Below, piece by piece: positions 8,026-16,578 of a DNA stretch of 56,210 bases. Within the stretch, counting starts at the first letter, position 1. Every line of letters starts with the position of its first letter. The stretch comes from an uncultured Eubacteriales bacterium (GTDB lineage: Bacteria > Bacillota > Clostridia > Oscillospirales > Oscillospiraceae): contig UQWI01000016.1 of NCBI GenBank assembly GCA_900544765.1, forward strand, positions 1 to 56,210, read 5' to 3'. The notes beneath the pieces are model-generated. The model did no database searches. It saw only the letters and a program-made list of their open reading frames with translations, and was not told where the DNA came from. The position numbers and the translations under genes were made by a program.

Positions 8026-8484
8026 ATGTTGCCGAGCATTTTTGGTGAAAACCTTTTCGATGATTTCTTTGATGATTTTGATAACTTTGACCGCGCCTTT
8101 GACCGCATGGCCCGCAACACGAACCGCGCCCTGTACGGCAAGAAGGGCCGCAATATGATGAAGACCGACGTCCGCGAGACAGACAGCACCTACGAGCTGG
8201 ACATTGACCTGCCGGGCTTCAGCAAGGACGAGATCGACGTTAAGGTCAACAACGGTTACCTGACGATAAGCGCGAGCAAGGGCCTTGACAAGGACGACAA
8301 GGACAAGAAGGGCAACTACATCCGCCGCGAGCGCTACGCCGGCGCGATGCAGAGGAGCTTCTATGTCGGCGACATCCCGAGCGGCGATGTCCACGCCAAG
8401 TACGAGGACGGCATCCTGAAGCTCAGCGTGCCTAAGGCGGACGCAAAGAAGCTTGAAGCCCACAACACCATCGCAATCGAATGA
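8026..8484 (+). CDS. small heat-shock protein Hsp20
   Basis: A 152-residue alpha-crystallin-domain chaperone that holds unfolding proteins for refolding by DnaK. The N-terminal arm is acidic and rich in Phe and Asp (FGENLFDDFFDDFDNFD). The crystallin domain runs from about residue 44 (MKTDVRETDSTYELDIDLPG) to the C-terminal YEDGILKLSVPKA block, followed by a C-terminal Ile-Ala-Ile (residues 149-151), the IxI motif for oligomer assembly. GGAGG precedes the ATG. Monocistronic and probably HrcA-controlled. Confidence 0.95.
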   Translation: MLPSIFGENLFDDFFDDFDNFDRAFDRMARNTNRALYGKKGRNMMKTDVRETDSTYELDIDLPGFSKDEIDVKVNNGYLTISASKGLDKDDKDKKGNYIRRERYAGAMQRSFYVGDIPSGDVHAKYEDGILKLSVPKADAKKLEAHNTIAIE

Positions 8485-8519
8485 GTTAAATCAACCGAAT
8501 AAGCTCAAGCATAACGCAA

Positions 8520-8550
8520 GGCCCCGGAGGGTTTCCTCCGGGGCCTTTTT
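8520..8550 (+). terminator. hsp20 terminator
   Basis: GGCCCCGGAGG pairs with CCTCCGGGGCC around GTTT, followed by five T residues. Confidence 0.9.
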
Positions 8551-8586
8551 GCCGCGCGAAACCGCGCGTCGGCGGGAGCGCGCCGC

Positions 8587-9801
8587 CTATTTGCAGCCGT
8601 TTGAGCCAAGGCGGTGAATGGAGATCCCAAACTCCAGCCTGCGCGCCACGGCGGGGTCGTCTATATCCTCGCCTAGGAGAGAGCGTATCTTTTGAAGGCG
8701 GTACTTCATTGTGCTCCTGTCTATAAACATCTCCGCCGCTGCGGGGGAAACGCGGTTGCCGAAGGCCAGATAGCGCTCCAGCGTAGTGAGGTAGTCGGTG
8801 TGGTTGCGCTCGTCATAGTCCGCGAGGGACAGCACCTCGGAGAGTTCCAGGACGCGGCTGCCCACCTGTTCAAGCGCCCCGGCCAACATAAGCGGCTGAT
8901 ATTGCTCCACAGCGGTACACACCCCGCCGCTCCCCGGCGTCTCCGCCAGCCTCAGCGCCTGCTCCGCCTGTCGGCGGAAGCCGCTGCGCTCCTCCAAATC
9001 GCCGAACACGTCGGAGACGCCGCAGCGCAGGGAGCTGTTCTCGGCGAAGAACGCAAGTCTTCCCAGCATCTGCCCGTACTGCTCCCTCTTCACGCCGGAG
9101 ATAAACACGAACAGCCTTTCGTTGTTTATGAGATGAAAGCTGTTCGGCAGCACGCGCATAAGGGCCTGCTCCGCTTCGGCCAGTTCCTGTACAGGAGCTC
9201 CGCCCAAAGCGGCGAACACATAGCCGGGCTCCAGCACTCCCGACGATCCGCCGAAACGCAAGTCGTAGAGGTTGCCAAAGACGCTGTTTGCGATGTCCCT
9301 GTCGCCCAGGATGAGCTCTCGCGCCAGGCCGGACTCCAGGTAGCTGGTGCGGTGCCTTTGCGGTTCAACGCCGCTGCCGTTTATGTAATATGCGTAGAGC
9401 TGGGATATCCTGTCCAGAGCCTTCTCGCCCTGCGAGGCCTGGGTACCCAGCGGCAGAGACAGCGCCAGGATGTGCCTGGGCTCTCCGCCCGCCGGCACCA
9501 GCCGGCAGAGCGCGGCCCCTTCGCCCGTCTCCCCCGGCAGGAAGGTCAGCACCTCGCCTCTCAGCAGCCCGGCCATTTTCCCGTCCGCGCGGGAGCGCAT
9601 GGCCTCCAGCAGCGGTGAAAGCCTCTCCGCATCCATGGGCGCGCACAGCGTGACGGAGCCGTCCATGTCCAGTATAGCGGTGGCGAGCCCCGTACCCGCA
9701 TAGATTCGCTCCAGGACGTCGGAGAATTTTGCCCCCTCCGTCAGCGCATCCAGCAAAAGCTCGTTGAGGCGCCCGGTTTCAAAGCCACGTTTGTTATCCA
9801 T
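8587..9801 (-). CDS. PucR-family transcription regulator (second of pair)
   Basis: A 404-residue regulator with the C-terminal PucR helix-turn-helix (YLTTLERYLAFGNRVSPAAAEMFIDRSTMKYRLQKIRSLLG). The middle is a degenerate GGDEF-like domain typical of CdaR/PucR proteins. The N-terminal sensor region has no recognisable ligand motif. The ATG at 9801 follows a purine-rich GAGGGGAGGGGG and overlaps the upstream regulator's stop by eight bases, so the two are co-translated. In a canonical PucR HTH the RNTV/RxTxxYRL block is kept; here it is RSTMKYRL. Confidence 0.85.
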   Translation of the reverse strand: MDNKRGFETGRLNELLLDALTEGAKFSDVLERIYAGTGLATAILDMDGSVTLCAPMDAERLSPLLEAMRSRADGKMAGLLRGEVLTFLPGETGEGAALCRLVPAGGEPRHILALSLPLGTQASQGEKALDRISQLYAYYINGSGVEPQRHRTSYLESGLARELILGDRDIANSVFGNLYDLRFGGSSGVLEPGYVFAALGGAPVQELAEAEQALMRVLPNSFHLINNERLFVFISGVKREQYGQMLGRLAFFAENSSLRCGVSDVFGDLEERSGFRRQAEQALRLAETPGSGGVCTAVEQYQPLMLAGALEQVGSRVLELSEVLSLADYDERNHTDYLTTLERYLAFGNRVSPAAAEMFIDRSTMKYRLQKIRSLLGEDIDDPAVARRLEFGISIHRLGSNGCK

Positions 9802-10990
9802 TTGCCCCCTCCCCTCTTGCGGCAAACGCATGGGAGCGCATATCTATGCCCGTAAGGAGAGCCGAGCCAAGGCCGCTGTCTGAGAGGTCCAGCCCAAGCA
9901 GCTCCTCTGCCTTGCGGATGCGGTTTATCACCGTGTTGCGGTGCAGGCCCAGCGCCTCCGCCACGGCGGCCGGACGCCTCGAGGAACGCAGGTAGAGCTC
10001 CAGTGTCTTCAGCAGCTCGCCGTCTGCATCCTCCAGCGTATCCAGGCAGCCGAGCTGCGAGGCTTTTGGCCCGTAATAGTCCCCGGCGCAGTGCTCGACT
10101 ATCTCCACATAGTTCTCGCGGAAGGTGCGCACACGCCCGCCGCCTCCGCGGAAGGACAGCGCCAGCAGCGCCTGGGCGCGCCGCTCCGAGGTCTCCGCGA
10201 GGCCGCAGAAAAAGTCGCTCACCCCGCAGCGCAGGGAGTAGAGCCGTGTCAGCATGTCGAACTCGCTGCGGCAGGACATGACGCTCTCCGCGCTGCCCAG
10301 GCCGCTTTGCAGTATGTACAGCCGCTCCGAGCCAGCAAGGCATCCGATTGCGCCCTTGCCCGGCCCGCAGAGCGTGCCGCGCACATATTCGAGTGTGGAG
10401 ACGCCCCTGCCCTCGCCCGAGAAGATGACGAAAGCGTAAGGCGGGCTAAGCTCGTCCCTGAGCTCCGCAGCCTCGGCCGCGCTGCACTCGTTCTGTATCA
10501 GCAATCGCTCCGCCGTGTCGCGCATCCGGCTCCTCTCCGAGTTCTGTATGAGCTTCGCCACAGTGCGGCTGAGCAGGTCGTTTGCGCGCAGGGCCTCATC
10601 CTTTATCGCGTCCTCTATCATTGTTCCGCAATAGGCAACAAGGCGTCCATCGGTTAGCACAGGCCCGCAGGCCTGCGGATATCCCTCGCAGGTGCCGGAG
10701 TCAAAGTAGAGCGAGCGCCCGTTCCTGTACATCTGCTCCTGGTACTCGAGGTAGTTGTAGCCGAGTATGTCGCTCTCCGATGCGCCGCCAAGCTCGACAA
10801 TCTGCTCCCAATTTGGGTAGTAGAACGGTCTCGGAAAAGCGTACGCCACCAGTCTGAACGTGGTGTCAAAGCATATAAGCGGCAGCTGAAGGTGCTTGTA
10901 CACCCTGTCGAAAAGCTGCTGCACGCTGTCGCCGCAGAGCAAACCGTCCAGCAATATGCCGTCCAACTTTTCGAAGTCTATTACTCGCAT
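9794..10990 (-). CDS. PucR-family transcription regulator (first of pair)
   Basis: A 398-residue regulator ending in a PucR-type helix-turn-helix (LLKTLELYLRSSRRPAAVAEALGLHRNTVINRIRKAEELLG). The N-terminal 150 residues look like a PAS/GAF-like sensor (ICFDTTFRLVAYAF). It is the first gene of a two-regulator operon and is divergent from the SDR/ene-reductase/MFS operon. PucR-type proteins are usually activators that respond to the pathway substrate, so this pair is the obvious controller of the divergent operon. Confidence 0.85.
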   Translation of the reverse strand: MRVIDFEKLDGILLDGLLCGDSVQQLFDRVYKHLQLPLICFDTTFRLVAYAFPRPFYYPNWEQIVELGGASESDILGYNYLEYQEQMYRNGRSLYFDSGTCEGYPQACGPVLTDGRLVAYCGTMIEDAIKDEALRANDLLSRTVAKLIQNSERSRMRDTAERLLIQNECSAAEAAELRDELSPPYAFVIFSGEGRGVSTLEYVRGTLCGPGKGAIGCLAGSERLYILQSGLGSAESVMSCRSEFDMLTRLYSLRCGVSDFFCGLAETSERRAQALLALSFRGGGGRVRTFRENYVEIVEHCAGDYYGPKASQLGCLDTLEDADGELLKTLELYLRSSRRPAAVAEALGLHRNTVINRIRKAEELLGLDLSDSGLGSALLTGIDMRSHAFAARGEGANG

Positions 10991-11321
10991 ACGCGCCCCT
11001 TTCCCGTTATCAATTTCACAAAATCATTATAATAATACTACTCCGGTGCGATTATTTCAAGCTGACACCCGTCCAAAATGCACAATAAACGCTGTGTAAA
11101 CCGTGAAATCGCAGGGCTTTCAATCCGCGTTTTTTACATTCCGTCTCCACAGCCCCGCAGCCCTTGATTTTACGCCGTTTTTTTGACGTGCATGTGCATT
11201 TTGATAATTTTGTGACGCATCGTTTCCCCGGACCTGACAATGCTTTTCCCGAAAGCGAATGTTAAACTATAGACGAATTCACCGGGAGGACCGGTAGCAA
11301 AAACGAAAGGATGAGTGAAAA
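10991..11321. promoter_or_regulatory. divergent control region between PucR pair and redox operon
   Basis: This 331-base AT-rich stretch has no gene. A TATAAT on the minus strand (11026-11031) could serve the regulators. On the plus side a CTGACA (11234-11239) is present but the nearest -10-like TAAACT (11263-11268) is too far for a normal promoter, consistent with activator dependence. AAAGGATGAG before 11322 is the ribosome site. Confidence 0.4.
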
Positions 11322-12107
11322 ATGGATTACGGTCTAAAAGGCAAGGTTGTACTGATAACCGGCTCCACAGGCGGTATCGGACAGGCTCTCTGCCGCGCTT
11401 TCGCCGCCGAGGGCTGCAAGCTCGCCATCTCCTCTACTTCCCAGGACAAGCTTGACGCTTTCGTGCCCACTCTGGACATAGCGAGCGAGAACCTGCGCAC
11501 CTTCATTGCCGACGTCACGCACGAGGACGAGGTCAAGGCCTTTGTCGACGGCGCCTACGCCGCCTTCGGCTCCATCGACGTTGTCATACCCAACGCCGGT
11601 TACGAGGGCGAGTACCAGCTCATCCAGGACTGCACCTACGAGTCCTACATGAAGGTCTACGGCGTCAACGTGTTCGGCGTCGTCTACACCTGCAAGTACG
11701 CGGCCCCCTACATGATAAAGCAGGGCAAGGGCGCCATCGTGGTCATCGCCTCCAACGGCAGCTATACCACCAGCGCCGGAATGAGCGCCTACTGCTCCAG
11801 CAAGCACGCCTGCGCGGGCGTGGCCAAGAGCGTCGCCCTCGAGCTCGGCCCCCACGGCATACACTGCAACTACATCTGCCCCGGCGGCGTCGAGACCCCG
11901 ATGATACACCGCATCGAGAAGAACACCTTCGGCGACACCAAGACGCACGAGGAGTGCGAGCAGATTTTCGGCGCGGCCTATCTCGACCACCGCTACTGCC
12001 GCGCGGACGAGGTCGCCAACCTCGCGCTCTACCTCGCCAGCGACGTCTCCAGCCACATCATGGGCAGCGGCATCCGCATGGACGCCGGCATGGACGCGCT
12101 TTGCTGA
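11322..12107 (+). CDS. short-chain dehydrogenase/reductase (SDR) 1
   Basis: A 261-residue classical SDR. The nucleotide motif is TGSTGGIG at about residues 14-21, followed by the PNAGYEG version of the NAG motif and the active-site YCSSK (Tyr-x3-Lys) preceded by Ser in IASNGSYTT. PGGVETP follows, as in classical members. The NAG motif starts with Pro rather than Asn. Absence of an Arg after the Gly motif suggests NAD rather than NADP, but this is weak. First gene of a redox operon, so it probably oxidises or reduces a hydroxyl/keto group of the same compound handled by the downstream genes. Confidence 0.9.
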   Translation: MDYGLKGKVVLITGSTGGIGQALCRAFAAEGCKLAISSTSQDKLDAFVPTLDIASENLRTFIADVTHEDEVKAFVDGAYAAFGSIDVVIPNAGYEGEYQLIQDCTYESYMKVYGVNVFGVVYTCKYAAPYMIKQGKGAIVVIASNGSYTTSAGMSAYCSSKHACAGVAKSVALELGPHGIHCNYICPGGVETPMIHRIEKNTFGDTKTHEECEQIFGAAYLDHRYCRADEVANLALYLASDVSSHIMGSGIRMDAGMDALC

Positions 12108-12177
12108 ACAGTAGAGCCCAAATCACCCGAACTATAAATCAACAAAACTACACATATTAATTCAGGAGGAAGAAAAA

Positions 12178-12933
12178 ATGTTTGATCTTCACGGTAGAGT
12201 AGCAGTTGTCACCGGCGCGTCCGCCGGATTGGGCCGTCAGTTCGCCCTTGCCCTGGCCCGTCAGGGCGCCGACCTGGCCATCCTGGCCCGCCGCGAGTGG
12301 AAGCTAAACGAGGTCGCAGAGGAGATACGCGCCCTGGGCGTGAAGTGCCTCGTCTGCCGCTGCGACGTCCGCCTGCCCGAGGATGTGGCCAATGCGGTCA
12401 AGGCCGTCATGGCCGAGTACGGCAAGGTCGACATTCTCGTCAACAACGCCGGCGGCGGCAAGAGCAAGCCGCTGGACGATTTCCCCGAGGAGGACTGGAT
12501 CGACACCGTCAACACCGACGTCTTCGGCGTCATGCGCTGCACCCGCGACTTCGGCCGCGAGATGCTCAAGGCCGGCTACGGCAGGATAATCAACATCGCC
12601 TCCATCCTCGGCCACGGCGGCCTGCCCGAGATCCCCATCAGCGACTACGCCACCAGCAAGGGAGCCGTCATCAACTTCACCCGTCAGATGGCCACCGAGT
12701 GGGCGCAGAAGGGCATCACCGTCAACTGCATCTGCCCGGGCTTCTTCCCCAGCGAGGCCAACAACCCCGAGGCCATGGCCGCGATGGATTACTTCATCAA
12801 GGACCGCACCCCGATGGGCCGTCCCGGCCACGACGGCGAGCTCGACTCCACTGTCATCTATCTCGCCGCCGACGAGAGCACCTACGTCACCGGCAATATC
12901 TGCTGCTGCGACGGCGGCTGGACTTCCATCTGA
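12178..12933 (+). CDS. short-chain dehydrogenase/reductase (SDR) 2
   Basis: A 251-residue classical SDR with TGASAGLG, LVNNAGGG, the catalytic Ser in NIASILG and YATSK. ARREWKL after the second strand suggests an NADP-accommodating Arg. It resembles gluconate 5-dehydrogenase or 3-ketoacyl reductase-like SDRs, but substrate cannot be assigned. It is not a close copy of SDR 1, so the two probably act on different positions or in opposite directions. AGGAGG precedes the ATG. Confidence 0.9.
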   Translation: MFDLHGRVAVVTGASAGLGRQFALALARQGADLAILARREWKLNEVAEEIRALGVKCLVCRCDVRLPEDVANAVKAVMAEYGKVDILVNNAGGGKSKPLDDFPEEDWIDTVNTDVFGVMRCTRDFGREMLKAGYGRIINIASILGHGGLPEIPISDYATSKGAVINFTRQMATEWAQKGITVNCICPGFFPSEANNPEAMAAMDYFIKDRTPMGRPGHDGELDSTVIYLAADESTYVTGNICCCDGGWTSI

Positions 12934-12962
12934 GCCGCAAATCAAAAGGAGGAACCTACCAA

Positions 12963-14924
12963 ATGTCCTGCTGCGATAAGAAATACGACTACAGCATACT
13001 CTGGCATCCCATCGACATAAACAAGTGCCGCATCCGCAACCGCATAAGCATGTCCGGTATGGGCACCTTCACCCCGACCACCGTCGACCAGATAGAGACC
13101 GAGAGCGGCATGCGCTACTACGAGGAGCGCGCCAAGGGCGGCATCGGCCTTATCCACACCGGCGCGTACTTCATAGACGAAAAAACCGCCCAGGGCGGCC
13201 GCACCCTCGACTTCTCCACCGACAAGAGCATCCCGAGCGGCACCACTCTGACTGAGCGCGTACACCGCTGGGGCGCGAAGATTTTCGCCCAGCTCTCCTG
13301 CGGCACCGGCCGCAACGGCATGCCCCAGATAGGCGAGCGCGTGCCCATCTCCTCCTCCGAGAACCCGAGCTTCTACAATCCCGACATGATTTGCCGCGCG
13401 CTGACCATCGACGAGATTGAAGAGATGATGGAGCACTGGAAGGTCGCCGCTCTCAACGCCGTGCGCATGGGCTTCGACGGCATCCAGATTCACGCCCACG
13501 CCGGCTACCTCATGGACCAGTTCATGAGCGAGATATGGAACCACCGCACCGACAAGTACGGCGGAAGCTTCGAAAACCGCTGCCGCTTCACCATAGAGAC
13601 CGTCGACGCCATCCGCTCCGTAGTCGGCCCCGACTTCCCCATCACCTACCGCATCAGCCTCGACCACCGCTTCCCCGGCGGCCGCACCATCGAGGAGAGC
13701 ATGAAGATACTCGACGTGCTCGACAAGTCCGGCATCGACGCCTTCGACATCGACGCCGCCTGCTACGAGACGATGGACTACATCTTCCCGACCCGCTACA
13801 CCGGCGAGGCCTGCATGGCCTATGTGTGTGAAGAGGCCCGCAAGCACCTCACCAAGCCCATCATCAACACCGGCAACCACTCCATGGAGAGCGCCGTCGC
13901 CCTGCTCGAAAGCGGCAACGCCGACATAGTGCAGTTCGGCCGCCAGAGCATCGCCGACCCGCAGTTCGCCAACAAGCTGCGCGAGGGCCGCCGCGAGGAC
14001 GTCCGCCCCTGCATCGTCTGCAACGAGGAGTGCATCGGCCGCATCTTCGGCCGCCTCACCCAGCTCAGCTGCACCGTCAACCCCTCCGTCGGCTTTGAGA
14101 GCTACATGGAGGTCAAGCCCGTCAGCAAGCCGACCAACGTCGTCGTCATCGGCGGCGGCCCCGGCGGCCTCGAGGCCGCGCGCTGCGCTGCCGAGCGCGG
14201 CTGCTCCGTCACCCTCTACGAGAAGGCCGACCATCTGGGCGGCACCTTCCTCACCATCGCCACCGGCGACTTCAAGTGGCGCATGCCGCAGCTCATCGAG
14301 TGGTACCGCGTACAGCTCGAGAAGCTGGGCGTCAAGGTCGTGCTCAGCACCGAGGTCTCCGCAGACGACCCCGTCCTCAAGAGCGCCGACGCCATCTTCG
14401 TGGCCACCGGCTCCAAGTCCTTCATGCCCAACATCCCCGGCATCGACAACAAGAAGGTCATCGACGTCGTCGACGTCCACAAGAACGGCATGCCCGAGGG
14501 CAAGAACGTCGTCATCTGCGGCGGCGGCCTCTCCGCCTGCGACACCGCCATAGAGTACGGCGCGAAGGGCGGACGTCACATCAGCATCGTCGAAATGCTG
14601 CCCGATGTCGGCAACGACGTCATGGTGGTCAACAAGATAAGTGTCGACCGCCTGCTCAAGGAGTACAACGTCGAACTGCTAACCAGCACCAAGGTCGTCG
14701 GCGTGACCGACGAGGGCGTTGAGGTCGAGCACGACGGCGCCAAGCGCATAGTCCCCGCCGACGTAGTCGTCGCCGCCTTCGGCCGCGCGCGCAATCTCGA
14801 GCTGGCTGACGCCATCGAGAACGCCTATCCGACCAAGACCACGATAATCGGCGACTGCATGAAGCCCGCCAAGGCCGGTCCGGCCATCCGCGAAGGCTTC
14901 TACGCCGCGATGAGCCTCAAGTAA
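12963..14924 (+). CDS. Fe-S flavin ene-reductase (2-enoate/2,4-dienoyl-CoA reductase, BaiCD/BaiH-like)
   Basis: A 653-residue two-domain oxidoreductase. Residues 1-375 form an old-yellow-enzyme TIM barrel with FMN; the segment IHAHAGYLMDQF (175-186) and RTDKYGGSFENR follow the family, but the usual HxxHGYL is arranged HAHAGYL. Four cysteines at 350, 353, 357 and 370 bind a 4Fe-4S cluster. The C-terminal half has a FAD-binding GGGPGG motif (397-402) and an NAD(P)-binding CGGGLSACDTA near 518. Such enzymes reduce activated C=C bonds with NAD(P)H (2-enoates, dienoyl-CoA, bile-acid or steroid intermediates). The ATG follows AAGGAGG. Confidence 0.92.
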   Translation: MSCCDKKYDYSILWHPIDINKCRIRNRISMSGMGTFTPTTVDQIETESGMRYYEERAKGGIGLIHTGAYFIDEKTAQGGRTLDFSTDKSIPSGTTLTERVHRWGAKIFAQLSCGTGRNGMPQIGERVPISSSENPSFYNPDMICRALTIDEIEEMMEHWKVAALNAVRMGFDGIQIHAHAGYLMDQFMSEIWNHRTDKYGGSFENRCRFTIETVDAIRSVVGPDFPITYRISLDHRFPGGRTIEESMKILDVLDKSGIDAFDIDAACYETMDYIFPTRYTGEACMAYVCEEARKHLTKPIINTGNHSMESAVALLESGNADIVQFGRQSIADPQFANKLREGRREDVRPCIVCNEECIGRIFGRLTQLSCTVNPSVGFESYMEVKPVSKPTNVVVIGGGPGGLEAARCAAERGCSVTLYEKADHLGGTFLTIATGDFKWRMPQLIEWYRVQLEKLGVKVVLSTEVSADDPVLKSADAIFVATGSKSFMPNIPGIDNKKVIDVVDVHKNGMPEGKNVVICGGGLSACDTAIEYGAKGGRHISIVEMLPDVGNDVMVVNKISVDRLLKEYNVELLTSTKVVGVTDEGVEVEHDGAKRIVPADVVVAAFGRARNLELADAIENAYPTKTTIIGDCMKPAKAGPAIREGFYAAMSLK

Positions 14925-14938
14925 TCCACTAAAATTTC

Positions 14939-14970
14939 ATGCCCCCGCAGCCGTCACTGCGGGGGCATTC
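14939..14970 (+). other. intercistronic stem-loop
   Basis: ATGCCCCCGCAG pairs with CTGCGGGGGCAT around a six-base loop, followed by only a weak T-run (TCTGT). It lies between the ene-reductase and the transporter and may set lower transporter expression by partial termination or by protecting the upstream mRNA. Confidence 0.65.
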
Positions 14971-15001
14971 TGTAAAACCAGACCCCAAAGGAGGGAAAAA
15001 A

Positions 15002-16264
15002 GTGAACTCTGAAAAGAAGTTCTTCGGATATAAAGCCGCCGTCGGAGCGTTCCTCGTCATGTTCGTCAACCTCGGCGCCTGCACCACGCTGGGAATATTC
15101 CTCACCTCGCTCTCCGAGTACAGCGGCTGGGATCTCGGCATGGTCGGCTACATAGGCACCGTCAACACGATAGGCAACGTCGTGCTGAGCATAGTCGCCG
15201 TCAAGGCCCTGAGCAAGCTCGGCGCTCGCACGACAATGCTCATCTCTGTTTTGGCCTGCGCAATACATGTACACCTCTACACCTTCGCCACCCCCGGGGC
15301 CAACATATCCAGTCTCGTGTTCTACTATCTGGCCGGATTCATGGCCTCCTTCTCCATAACCTTCGGCACCCACGCCGTCTGCTCGAGCGTAATCGCCGAC
15401 TGGTTCGTCGAAAAGCGCGAGCAGATTTCCGGCGTCGTGTTTTCCGGCGCGGGCTTCGGCGCGGCCATCTGGGTATTCGCCGCCGGCCAGCTCTTCAAGG
15501 TCGTCGACTTCAAGGGCTGCTACCGCATCCTCTCCATCTTCATCCTGGCCATCGGCCTCTTCTCCGTCATCTGCCTCATAAAGGACCCGAAGAAGCTGGG
15601 TCAGAAGCCTCTCGGCTGGGACAAGGCCTCCACGGACAGCACGGGCGAATCTGTCGAGGTCCCGGGCGTCAGCAAGAGCGAGGCCCTGCGCTCCCCCGCC
15701 TTCTGGGTGCTCGCCGCCGCGCTGCTCTTCGTGTGCATGAGCGGCTCTGCCTACATGAGCTACGCGCCCTCCTGGTGGCAGACCAACGGCCTCGACGCCA
15801 CTGCCGCCGCCAACTGGAACGCCATCTATCTCGTCATATCCGGCGCAGTGCTGCTGGCCGTCGGCAAGGTATTTGCCAAAACCGGCCCTAAGGCCTTCAC
15901 TGTCATCGTCTGCGCGGCCTTCGTGGCCGCCATGGCCTGCATGGTTGCACTGAACGGCCACCCGGCCACCCTGATTCTCGTGGGCTGCGTCGTATTCGCC
16001 GCCCTGGCCTACCCCCTCAACGCCAGCATCCCCGGCCTCATCGGCCAGAGCGTCTTTGGCGGCCGCGACTTTGCCGCCATCTCAGCCACGCTGATGACGG
16101 GCGTCTACATCGGCCAGGCGCTCACCGCCCCCGTTATGAACGCCTTCCTCGCCACTGAGGGCGGCATGGGCGCGGCCTGGATATTCTTCGGCGCCACCGC
16201 CCTGGTAGGCATGGTGCTCATAATCATATCTATCAGCATTTCCCCGATGAAAAAGAAGGCCTGA
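15002..16264 (+). CDS. MFS transporter, oxalate/formate antiporter-like
   Basis: A 420-residue major facilitator with about 12 membrane segments and a central loop after helix 6 (residues about 195-220, KDPKKLGQKPLGW). Overall form is close to the OFA/monocarboxylate branch, which moves small organic acids. The GTG start follows AAGGAGG. As the last gene of the redox operon it probably imports the substrate or exports the reduced product. Confidence 0.85.
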   Translation: MNSEKKFFGYKAAVGAFLVMFVNLGACTTLGIFLTSLSEYSGWDLGMVGYIGTVNTIGNVVLSIVAVKALSKLGARTTMLISVLACAIHVHLYTFATPGANISSLVFYYLAGFMASFSITFGTHAVCSSVIADWFVEKREQISGVVFSGAGFGAAIWVFAAGQLFKVVDFKGCYRILSIFILAIGLFSVICLIKDPKKLGQKPLGWDKASTDSTGESVEVPGVSKSEALRSPAFWVLAAALLFVCMSGSAYMSYAPSWWQTNGLDATAAANWNAIYLVISGAVLLAVGKVFAKTGPKAFTVIVCAAFVAAMACMVALNGHPATLILVGCVVFAALAYPLNASIPGLIGQSVFGGRDFAAISATLMTGVYIGQALTAPVMNAFLATEGGMGAAWIFFGATALVGMVLIIISISISPMKKKA

Positions 16265-16276
16265 GCTCAGGCCCGG

Positions 16277-16307
16277 CAGGGGCGGCGTAAAGCCGCCCCT
16301 GTTTTTT
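16277..16307 (+). terminator. redox operon terminator
   Basis: CAGGGGCGGC pairs with GCCGCCCCTG around GTAAA, then six T residues. Confidence 0.93.
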
Positions 16308-16487
16308 CTGTCCCCCTCACGGCATGGATGCGGAAAAATGCCGCGTCTGCCCGGCCGTGGCCCGACGCCCCGCGGCGCAGGCCTCCGGCGTTTCTTGAGC
16401 CAACGGCTGCAAGCGCGGCCTGCCGGCATGGATTGACAGGCTTTCTCGCTTTCTGCGATTGAAAAGCCCTCTCTTTTGTGAATCGGC

Positions 16488-16516
16488 TTGATTTCTCTGC
16501 CGCGTTGTGTTATCAT
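16488..16516 (+). promoter_or_regulatory. putP promoter
   Basis: TTGATT (16488-16493), 17 bases, TATCAT (16511-16516). The predicted leader is about 55 bases. Between the previous terminator and this promoter (16308-16487) I see nothing else. Confidence 0.6.
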
Positions 16517-16578
16517 TGCAAAGTAACATTAAATTTGCTTATGCAAACATTAAAAAAATTCATGTTAGGTGGGGGACT

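Noticed and set aside
11322..12107. SDR 1 as a bile-acid 7-alpha-hydroxysteroid dehydrogenase or BaiA
   Set aside because: Only general SDR motifs match; no substrate-defining residue could be recognised, so the specific name is not supported.
12942..14579. 545-codon minus-strand frame opposite the ene-reductase
   Set aside because: Low-complexity Ala/Gly/Val/Asp composition typical of an antisense shadow; the plus-strand gene has full motifs.
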